From contig CAILUR010000206.1 in the NCBI GenBank assembly GCA_903837445.1, positions 1-5,186 on the forward strand: a stretch of DNA of 5,186 nt. The letters run 5' to 3'. Below are positions 1 through 4,684 of the stretch, one piece after another; within the stretch, counting starts at the first letter, position 1, and each line of letters opens with the position of its first letter. The position numbers were made by a program, and so were the translations under genes. Under the pieces are notes generated by a model. The model saw only the letters and a list, made by a program, of their open reading frames with translations. It did not search any database and was not told the origin of the DNA. Source of the DNA: an uncultured bacterium (GTDB lineage: Bacteria > Oederibacteriota > PGYV01 > CAILUR01).

Positions 1-178
1 AAAGATAAATATTGATTCGGATTTAAGACTTGCTATGACAGCTACAATAAGAGAAGTTTTCACTAAAAATCCTGGGGAGTTTGACCCACGGAAGTACTTA
101 GGACCTGCTAGAGATGCTATTAAAGCAGTAGTACAGAATAAGATTAAAAATGTTCTGGGTTGCAGCGGCAAAGCTTAA
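1..178 (+). CDS. fba: Class II fructose-1,6-bisphosphate aldolase, C-terminal fragment
   Basis: Only the last 58 codons are in the window; the first complete codon begins at base 2 and the gene ends at TAA 176-178. The peptide opens with KINIDSDLRLAMTATIREVF and continues through DPRKYLGPARDAI, the characteristic C-terminal block of zinc-dependent class II aldolases. The Asn of the NIDSD stretch matches the conserved NxDTD substrate-phosphate-binding loop of the family. The enzyme reversibly cleaves fructose-1,6-bisphosphate to dihydroxyacetone phosphate and glyceraldehyde-3-phosphate in cytoplasmic glycolysis and gluconeogenesis. The zinc-binding histidines lie upstream of the window and cannot be checked. 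A strong terminator follows 24 bases after the stop, so this is the last gene of its transcript. The family call is firm from the C-terminal signature, though a related class II aldolase (for example tagatose-bisphosphate specific) cannot be fully excluded from a fragment. Confidence 0.9.
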   Translation, partial: KINIDSDLRLAMTATIREVFTKNPGEFDPRKYLGPARDAIKAVVQNKIKNVLGCSGKA

Positions 179-202
179 TTTAAAAAAAGGGTAGTGATAT
201 AT

Positions 203-233
203 AAAAAGGCGCGGAATAATCCGCGCCTTTTTT
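203..233 (+). terminator. Intrinsic terminator after the aldolase gene
   Basis: A perfect stem pairs 203-214 (AAAAAGGCGCGG) with 221-232 (CCGCGCCTTTTT), with the 6-base loop AATAAT. Seven G-C pairs form the core. The T run at 228-233 lies directly at the 3' foot, and a further T stretch follows at 235-239. The A run on the 5' side means the hairpin could also work, less strongly, in the opposite direction. It separates the aldolase transcript from the YjbQ unit. Confidence 0.93.
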
Positions 234-258
234 ATTTTTAACTATATATAAAAACATA

Positions 259-287
259 TTGCTAAAATCTATTTATTCTTTTAAAAT
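259..287 (+). promoter_or_regulatory. Candidate sigma-70-type promoter for the YjbQ unit
   Basis: TTGCTA at 259-264 (4 of 6 to TTGACA) is separated by exactly 17 bases from TAAAAT at 282-287 (5 of 6 to TATAAT). Initiation would fall near 294, leaving a leader of roughly 27 bases before the TTG start at 321. A competing -10, TATAGT at 293-298, has no reasonable -35 partner. The region is very AT-rich, so chance matches are likely and this is only a candidate. The strong terminator just upstream makes some promoter here necessary. Confidence 0.42.
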
Positions 288-310
288 TAGTATATAGTAA
301 AGTCAATAAT

Positions 311-316
311 GGAGGG
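311..316 (+). promoter_or_regulatory. Shine-Dalgarno site that fixes a TTG start
   Basis: GGAGGG at 311-316 is a near-perfect ribosome-binding site. It overlaps the in-frame ATG at 309, so it cannot serve that codon, and nothing purine-rich lies upstream of 309. It stands 4-5 bases before the TTG at 321, a normal spacing, and so argues for translation starting at 321. Confidence 0.8.
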
Positions 317-320
317 TAGC

Positions 321-734
321 TTGAAATCTTATACTCAGTATCTTACTTTCAATACTAAAAAACACAGAGAATTTATCAATTTAACCGAAAAAGTAACTCA
401 GGAAATAGAAAAATCCACCATACAGGAAGGATTTTGTCTTGTTTCTGCAATGCATATAACTGCAGGGGTTTTTATCAATGACAATGAACTGGGATTGCTT
501 ACGGATATCGAGTCTTGGCTCAATAAATTGGCGCCTGAAGGGCAGAACTATAATCATCATAAAACAGGCGAGACAAACGGAGATGCGCATTTGAGAAATC
601 TTGTAATAGGGCATCAGGTGACAGTGCCAGTAACAAAAGGCAGACCAGACCTTGGTCCCTGGCAATCCATATTTTATGCTGAGTTTGACGGGCAAAGAGA
701 TAAAAAACTACTTATAAAGATTATTGGAGAGTAG
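321..734 (+). CDS. yjbQ: YjbQ/UPF0047 family protein (secondary thiamine-phosphate synthase-like)
   Basis: From the TTG at 321 the product has 137 residues, the usual size for this small cytosolic family, and begins MKSYTQYLTFNT, matching the typical family N-terminus. The ATG at 309 would add only MEGS and has no usable ribosome-binding site. Visible family hallmarks are the H-x-T-A-G block at residues 45-49, N53-E56, the histidines H79/H80, H90 and H98, and the C-terminal block GRPDLGPWQSIFYAEFDG (107-124) ending in VKIIGE-like IKIIGE. Some YjbQ proteins show weak thiamine-phosphate synthase activity and can replace ThiE when overproduced; their normal physiological role is unsettled. The fold is a compact beta-sandwich that assembles as a trimer with the conserved histidines in a pocket. 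The next gene starts five bases after its stop, so the two are almost certainly co-transcribed. Family membership is secure, but the in vivo reaction is not. Confidence 0.92.
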   Translation: MKSYTQYLTFNTKKHREFINLTEKVTQEIEKSTIQEGFCLVSAMHITAGVFINDNELGLLTDIESWLNKLAPEGQNYNHHKTGETNGDAHLRNLVIGHQVTVPVTKGRPDLGPWQSIFYAEFDGQRDKKLLIKIIGE

Positions 735-739
735 GTGCT

Positions 740-1879
740 ATGAAAAATAAAATTGGGATAATATCAGGGCTTGTAATTTTGATCGCTGTTTTGTTTTTTG
801 CAAAAGTGTCCTGCATGCGAACAGAAAAACAACAAGTAAAAGATTTAAAAAAGACAGAAGAAAAAATAGAAAAGGTATTTCAGATCCCGACAGCCGAACA
901 AAAAAGCCGGATTTATAAATTTATGGCTTCAAAAGAGGAATATCTAAAAGCTTCCAAAAAGTATAATGTTTTTATAATTAAAACCGATGCAAAAGGGGAC
1001 TGCGTTTGGGCCACTACTTACCCAGAAGTGGGTTATGAGTGGGGAGAGTTTGTAATGCAGAATGAAAACGGCGGCTATGCGGTCTTGGGCAAAGGCTACT
1101 CTGACAATAAGGATTTAAATTTTGTAATTATAAATGTAAGCGCAAACGGAAAGACAAACACGGCCACTGCTTTCAATGCCACTGATTATAAGCATGAGAC
1201 ACAACTCGCCAAACTGACTGACGGAGGGCAAGTTCTGATAAATATGACTTATGCTGGTACTGGAAGCGGCAGATTGACTATGAACAGAAAAGATAAGTGG
1301 GGAAATAAAAAATGGGCAAGGTCTTATGGGCTGGATTTTTATGATTGGGGAGAGACTTCGGTATATTCTCCAGACGGAACTACAGCGGTGATAGGCTATA
1401 TGGATTATTATAACCCTTCGGATGGAGATGTGTTTCTTATTAAAAAAACTAAAAGAGGAAATACTCAGTGGGTTAAAACTTTTGGCGGAGAAAATTATGA
1501 TTGGGCTTATTCTCTTATGAATTCTGGCGAAGGGGGATATATAATAAGCGGAATTACTTATTCTTTTGGAAATGGAAACAATGATGCTTACATAATAAAG
1601 ACAGATTCTAAAGGAGATTGTGTTTGGGCGAAAACATATGGTGGCGCCGGATTCGACGAGGCGTACTGTGCGATACCTGTAAGGGGAGGGTTTGTGTTTG
1701 CCGGGACTACAACTTCAAAAGGCGCAGGCGGGTATGATGCCTGGCTTGTAAAGGTAAATCAATATGGCAATGTTATTTGGGAAAAGACATATGGTGGAAT
1801 TGGCGATGATGCGGTTTATTATGTAGACCAGACGAGTGATGGTGGCTATATAATTACAGGTGCCAGTAATTCTTTTTAA
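740..1879 (+). CDS. Exported six-repeat beta-propeller protein, function unknown
   Basis: 379 residues; ribosome-binding GGAGA at 726-730 lies inside the end of the upstream gene. Residues 5-24 form one hydrophobic signal or anchor segment ending at KVSC (Cys25). This resembles a lipobox, but Lys at -3 is atypical, so lipoprotein status is uncertain. Residues 27-72 are charged and probably helical, like a stalk. The remainder is six repeats of about 51 residues starting near 77, 128, 178, 231, 283 and 334. The core pattern is [VA]-[FY]-[IL]-I-K-T-D-x-K-G-[ND]-x-x-W-x-K-T-[YF]-G-G, then D-x-A, then G-G-Y-I-I-[ST]-G. Repeats 4-6 are close to this consensus; 2 and 3 are degenerate. Repeat 6 stops right after GGYIITGASNSF. 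The chain thus starts with the strands that would follow that motif, as in velcro closure of a six-bladed propeller. Such repeats are common in secreted proteins of uncertain function; binding or scaffolding outside the inner membrane is a guess. No catalytic motif is visible. Confidence 0.85.
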   Translation: MKNKIGIISGLVILIAVLFFAKVSCMRTEKQQVKDLKKTEEKIEKVFQIPTAEQKSRIYKFMASKEEYLKASKKYNVFIIKTDAKGDCVWATTYPEVGYEWGEFVMQNENGGYAVLGKGYSDNKDLNFVIINVSANGKTNTATAFNATDYKHETQLAKLTDGGQVLINMTYAGTGSGRLTMNRKDKWGNKKWARSYGLDFYDWGETSVYSPDGTTAVIGYMDYYNPSDGDVFLIKKTKRGNTQWVKTFGGENYDWAYSLMNSGEGGYIISGITYSFGNGNNDAYIIKTDSKGDCVWAKTYGGAGFDEAYCAIPVRGGFVFAGTTTSKGAGGYDAWLVKVNQYGNVIWEKTYGGIGDDAVYYVDQTSDGGYIITGASNSF

Positions 1880-1915
1880 AAAAACTACCTGAGATACTAA
1901 AAATAGGTTTATCAG
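1878..1915 (-). terminator. Weak candidate terminator for the ccdA-tlpA transcript
   Basis: Read on the minus strand, downstream of the tlpA stop, short arms CTGATA (1910-1915) and TATCTCAG (1889-1896) can pair with a two-base bulge. Alternatively ACCT and AGGT can pair. Either is followed almost at once by seven T residues (complement of 1878-1884). The stem is short and AT-rich, so the T run is the main evidence. No better terminator exists in the 52-base gap between the convergent genes, and none is visible for the plus-strand propeller gene. Confidence 0.25.
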
Positions 1916-1931
1916 TTGTGTTTAAAAAATG

Positions 1932-2471
1932 TTATTTAAGCGACAAAAAATCCTCTTCAAAAACAGTGTCAGGTCTGTAGCCCACATATTCACGCGCTTT
2001 GTTTCCTTTCTTATCTATTACGAATGTTGTGGGAATACCTTGTATTCCACCATATTGATTTGCAACTTCACGGTTTCCGAGGACTACTGGATAATTCATA
2101 TTATTTTGTTTATAAAAATTCTTTACTCTTGTTTCGTCATCAAGCGCTACCCCAAGAATAACAAGTCCATCGTTTCTATATTTGTCTTGGAGTTTCACAA
2201 ATGCAGGAATTTCAGCTTTGCATGGTGGGCACCAAGTGGCCCAAAAATCGAGAATAACTATTTTTCCACGGTAATCAGATAATTTAATCCGCTTGCCAGT
2301 ATTTACTTCAATGAGTGAAAAGTCCGGAGCAGTATTTGCGTTCGGTACGGTTTCGAGAGCAACTGTTTTTACTGGAACAACCGTTTCTGCTGGTTTTGGG
2401 GATTTTTTTTCACAAGCACCGAAAGACAATAAGACCAGTATTGCTAAAAATGTTACGGAAAGTTTTTTCAT
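1932..2471 (-). CDS. tlpA: TlpA/ResA-like thioredoxin-fold lipoprotein
   Basis: 179 residues. The N-terminus is MKK plus a hydrophobic stretch ending FGAC, a slightly atypical but acceptable lipobox that would lipidate Cys20. Residues 21-48 are a Pro/Lys/Val-rich linker. The thioredoxin fold follows, with DFWATWCPPC carrying the redox pair C81/C84 and the cis-proline loop GIPTTF at P147. The insert between strand and helix typical of TlpA/ResA/AhpC-TSA members is present (APDFSL, then LSDYRGK). Such proteins act in the periplasm as thiol-disulfide reductants, commonly keeping apocytochrome c haem-binding cysteines or other envelope thiols reduced. Its electron donor is very probably the CcdA-like protein encoded 42 bases upstream on the same strand. 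AAGGAG at 2478-2483 sits six bases before the ATG. The client protein cannot be read from the window, since no cytochrome c or haem-ligation gene is present; hence the symbol is a family label. Confidence 0.93.
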   Translation of the reverse strand: MKKLSVTFLAILVLLSFGACEKKSPKPAETVVPVKTVALETVPNANTAPDFSLIEVNTGKRIKLSDYRGKIVILDFWATWCPPCKAEIPAFVKLQDKYRNDGLVILGVALDDETRVKNFYKQNNMNYPVVLGNREVANQYGGIQGIPTTFVIDKKGNKAREYVGYRPDTVFEEDFLSLK

Positions 2472-2490
2472 TTAAAACTCCTTGGGTGTA

Positions 2491-2510
2491 GCGCCTTAAA
2501 TATAAAGCGC
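2491..2510 (-). repeat. Small inverted repeat in the ccdA-tlpA gap
   Basis: On the minus strand GCGCTT (2505-2510) and AAGGCGC (2491-2497) can form a six-pair stem with one bulged G and a 7-base AT loop. It lies between the ccdA stop and the tlpA ribosome-binding site and has no T run. It may protect or cut the message to set the ratio of the two proteins, or it may be chance. The arms are short, so confidence is low. Confidence 0.3.
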
Positions 2511-2513
2511 AGT

Positions 2514-3251
2514 TTATTTTGCAAAAAACGAAAGTCCGGAAAACCAGCTTGCTATGATAGTGAGGTTGCCAGTTATCATAAGCACACCTATGGCTATCAA
2601 AAGAGCTCCTGCAGTCCATTCAAAGATATTTAGATATTTTTTAATTTTGTCAAATATTTTAAAAAAGAAAGTTAAACTGTAAGCGGTGAGCATAAAGGGG
2701 ATTGCCAACCCTAAAGAATAAACTGATAGAAGAATTATTCCCCGGATTATTGTTTTTTGCGCTCCTGCCACAGTAAGAATTCCGGCAAGGATAGGACCAA
2801 TGCAGGGAGTCCAACCAAAAGCAAAAGCAAAACCCACCAACAGTGCTCCCCAAATATTTACGGGTTTTTTATTTGTCTGTACGCGTTTCTCATAATAAAG
2901 AAAAGGTATTTTTATAATGCCGGTCAAGTGAAGCCCAAATAAAACAATAAGAATACCGGCGGCAATAGATAAAGAGTGGGCATATTTCAAAAGGAATTTG
3001 CCAATGACAGTGGCGGAAGCGCCCATAGCAATAAAAACAGTGGAAAAGCCAATGACGAAAAATAGCGATTGTAGAATAACTTTGCTTTTGATTTTTTTTA
3101 GTTCTTCATTATTCTGAAGTTCAGTGAGGGAAGCCCCTGTAATAAATGAAATGTAACCCGGAATGAGCGGAAGGACACAAGGCGAAAGAAAAGACAAAAT
3201 GCCTGCAAAAAAAGCTGTGAGAATACTGACATTACCAAACTCAGAATTCAT
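2514..3251 (-). CDS. ccdA: CcdA-type transmembrane thiol-disulfide transporter (DsbD family core)
   Basis: 245 residues, the standard length for the six-helix CcdA family. Hydrophobic segments lie near 8-38, 58-85, 91-112, 133-162, 167-197 and 210-235. The two transport cysteines are in their conserved contexts: SPCVLPLIPGY (C25, first helix) and TPCIGPILAG (C150, fourth helix). The family moves reducing equivalents from cytoplasmic thioredoxin across the inner membrane to periplasmic thioredoxin-like proteins. There is no fused N- or C-terminal thioredoxin-like domain as in full DsbD, so the separately encoded TlpA-like lipoprotein downstream is the likely partner. The ATG is preceded at five bases by AGGAG (3257-3261). 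Leftward promoter elements lie at 3281-3309. The specific role (cytochrome c maturation versus general envelope thiol reduction) cannot be settled here. Confidence 0.94.
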   Translation of the reverse strand: MNSEFGNVSILTAFFAGILSFLSPCVLPLIPGYISFITGASLTELQNNEELKKIKSKVILQSLFFVIGFSTVFIAMGASATVIGKFLLKYAHSLSIAAGILIVLFGLHLTGIIKIPFLYYEKRVQTNKKPVNIWGALLVGFAFAFGWTPCIGPILAGILTVAGAQKTIIRGIILLSVYSLGLAIPFMLTAYSLTFFFKIFDKIKKYLNIFEWTAGALLIAIGVLMITGNLTIIASWFSGLSFFAK

Positions 3252-3280
3252 ATAGACTCCTAATAAATTAAATTAAACAT

Positions 3281-3309
3281 AGGATATAGCATATCCCGCC
3301 TCTTTTCAA
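3281..3309 (-). promoter_or_regulatory. Candidate promoter for ccdA-tlpA
   Basis: On the minus strand TTGAAA (complement of 3304-3309, 5 of 6) is followed after 17 bases by TATCCT (complement of 3281-3286, 4 of 6). An overlapping alternative is TATATC preceded by TGC, an extended -10 with a 15-base spacer. Transcription would start near 3274, about 23 bases before the ccdA ATG. Position and spacing are good; the -10 is weak, which would suit a regulated promoter. Confidence 0.4.
3282..3296. promoter_or_regulatory. 15-bp palindrome, possible operator over the ccdA promoter
   Basis: GGATAT-AGC-ATATCC is a perfect inverted repeat with six-base arms and a three-base centre. It covers the proposed -10 of the leftward promoter, 31 bases before the ccdA start. 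That is the position of a repressor site. No regulator gene is in the window and no second copy was seen, so the operator role is inferred from position and symmetry only. Confidence 0.35.
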
Positions 3310-3366
3310 GCATATATTTGACCTGTATGGGGGTTATAAGAGGCCTTTAGAGGCATTCGGGTAAAT

Positions 3367-3407
3367 CTCATAGGCCTGCGTTATTGGGGCTCTATGAGCT
3401 CGTTTTT
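3367..3407 (+). terminator. Hairpin plus T run in the divergent gap, terminator-like
   Basis: CTCATAGGCC (3367-3376) pairs with GGCTCTATGAG (3388-3398) as a ten-pair stem with a single bulged base and an 11-base loop. TTTTT at 3403-3407 follows after four bases. Oriented rightwards it looks like an imperfect intrinsic terminator, yet no plus-strand gene ends here; the nearest upstream gene, ccdA, is transcribed the other way. A smaller stem, GCCT-TTAG-AGGC, lies just before it at about 3343-3354. It could end a short untranslated RNA or be a remnant. Confidence 0.35.
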
Positions 3408-3443
3408 GAAGGAAAAGACAGAAAACCAGGTATGCTTCCTGCG

Positions 3444-3472
3444 TTGACACTGCTTGGTAAATGTGGTAATAT
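3444..3472 (+). promoter_or_regulatory. Strong sigma-70-type promoter for the ABC ATPase gene
   Basis: A perfect TTGACA at 3444-3449 is followed after 17 bases by TAATAT at 3467-3472 (4 of 6), with TGG directly before it giving an extended -10 (TGn). Initiation would be near 3479, leaving a leader of about 37 bases. That leader holds a small stem (AGCAT at 3484-3488 with ATGCT at 3493-3497) and then the GGAGG ribosome-binding site at 3505-3509. The consensus -35 with ideal spacing suggests a well-expressed gene. Confidence 0.75.
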
Positions 3473-3515
3473 TTAACAAATTTAGCATAGAAATGCTTAT
3501 TTGCGGAGGTTTTAA

Positions 3516-4619
3516 ATGGCGAAAGTAATTTTAAAGAATGTGGTAAAGAAATACGGAAATAATAATATAGCGGTAAAAGGTGTAAATATAGAGTGTGAAG
3601 ACAAGGAGTTTTTGATTCTTGTGGGACCGTCTGGTTGTGGTAAAAGTACCACGCTTAGAATGGTCGCTGGACTTGAGGAAGTCACTTCTGGAGAAATTTA
3701 TATAGAAGACACTTTGGTAAATGATATCCCACCGAAAGATCGTGACATAGCTATGGTGTTTCAAAACTATGCTTTATACCCACATATGACAGTATATGAA
3801 AATATGGCTTTCGGTCTCAAACTCAGAAAATATCCTATGTCAGAAATAAATCAAAGAGTAGAAGAAGCAGCGGATATTTTGAGTATTACGCATTTGTTGA
3901 AAAGAAAACCAAAAGAACTTTCCGGCGGTGAGCGCCAGCGCGTGGCAGTAGGGCGCGCCATAGTTAGAAAACCAAAAGTATTTTTATTTGACGAACCTTT
4001 GTCTAACTTGGATGCGAAATTACGCGTACAAATGAGAGCAGAACTTTCAAAATTGCACACCCGGTTACAGGCCACTATGATATATGTGACACACGATCAG
4101 GTGGAAGCAATGACTATGGGCGAAAAAATAGTAGTAATGAAAGACGGTTATGTACAACAGATAGCGGACCCAAAATCATTGTATGACAAACCAGTAAATA
4201 AGTTTGTCGCAGGCTTTATGGGAAGTCCATCAATGAACTTTATGGAAGGCAAGTTGGAAGAGAAAAAAGGCGGCTTGTTTTTTAACGAAGACAATTTTGA
4301 AGTGAGAGTGCCTGACCAAATGGCAGCGCTGTTAAAAAACTATGTGGGACAGGAAATGATAATGGGCCTAAGGCCTGAAGACATACACGATAAAGTCTAT
4401 GCAGCAAAAGCTTTAACCGATAACACTATAAAGGCGACTGTGGAAGTGGTGGAACATTTGGGAGCTGAAAGCTATGTATATCTGACTACCAGTAAGACCT
4501 CTTTTATAGCAAAAATGGGTTCGGATGCCAATGTAGAAGTAAATCAGGAAGTGGCGCTTGTGTTTGATATGAACAAAAGCCATTTCTTTGATATTAAAAC
4601 CGAAAAAACGATAATATAA
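3516..4619 (+). CDS. ugpC: MalK/UgpC/MsmK-type sugar ABC transporter ATP-binding protein
   Basis: 367 residues, the normal length for this subfamily. The nucleotide-binding domain shows Walker A GPSGCGKST at 37-45, the Q-loop in VFQNYALYPHMTVYENMAF (Q83), the signature LSGGERQRVAVGRA from 135, Walker B with FLFDEPLSNLD (D159, E160), and the switch histidine in YVTHDQVEAMT (H193). The C-terminal third (about 235-367) is the MalK-type regulatory TOBE region, with MGSPSMNF at 235-242 and GLRPEDI at 284-290. The protein forms a cytoplasmic dimer that hydrolyses ATP to drive a carbohydrate importer with two permease subunits and a binding protein. None of those genes is in the window. It has its own strong promoter and is followed by an outer-membrane barrel gene, so it may be an all-purpose ATPase shared by several importers, as MsmK is in streptococci. 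The sugar cannot be predicted; the symbol marks the family only. GGAGG lies six bases before the ATG. Confidence 0.94.
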   Translation: MAKVILKNVVKKYGNNNIAVKGVNIECEDKEFLILVGPSGCGKSTTLRMVAGLEEVTSGEIYIEDTLVNDIPPKDRDIAMVFQNYALYPHMTVYENMAFGLKLRKYPMSEINQRVEEAADILSITHLLKRKPKELSGGERQRVAVGRAIVRKPKVFLFDEPLSNLDAKLRVQMRAELSKLHTRLQATMIYVTHDQVEAMTMGEKIVVMKDGYVQQIADPKSLYDKPVNKFVAGFMGSPSMNFMEGKLEEKKGGLFFNEDNFEVRVPDQMAALLKNYVGQEMIMGLRPEDIHDKVYAAKALTDNTIKATVEVVEHLGAESYVYLTTSKTSFIAKMGSDANVEVNQEVALVFDMNKSHFFDIKTEKTII

Positions 4620-4635
4620 GAAAGGGTAACTTTCT
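4619..4635 (+). repeat. Small hairpin between the ATPase and barrel genes
   Basis: AGAAAG (4619-4624) pairs with CTTTCT (4630-4635) around the loop GGTAA, immediately after the ATPase stop. No T run follows, so it is not a standard terminator, and transcription may read into the barrel gene 65 bases on. It could protect the 3' end of a processed message. It is a short stem and easily a chance event. Confidence 0.25.
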
Positions 4636-4684
4636 GCAGTCGGAAAATAAAATGAAAACATATTATTTGAAGGAGTTATTATTT

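Noticed and set aside
381..695. Long open frame on the minus strand inside the yjbQ gene
   Set aside because: It is fully antisense to a clear family member, has no ribosome-binding site and no recognisable domain.
1861..1935. Possible frameshift truncating the propeller gene at the TTTTT-AAAAAAA run near 1873-1884
   Set aside because: Neither alternative frame downstream continues the repeat pattern, and the stop fits a velcro-closed propeller, so the end looks natural.
1929..2475. Plus-strand open frames (1929-2282 and 2293-2475) opposite the TlpA-like gene
   Set aside because: They mirror the well-supported minus-strand thioredoxin gene; their sequences show no protein family pattern and no proper ribosome-binding site.
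2410..2853. Other minus-strand frames at 2410-2619 and 2659-2853 overlapping ccdA and tlpA
   Set aside because: They are out-of-frame translations of the ccdA and tlpA genes with atypical composition.
3531..4661. Antisense open frames within the ABC ATPase gene
   Set aside because: The sense strand encodes every ATPase motif; the antisense frames have no start signals or domain features.
4661..4666. TATTAT as a separate promoter -10 for the barrel gene
   Set aside because: No -35 exists at a usable distance, and initiation would fall too close to the ribosome-binding site and start codon.
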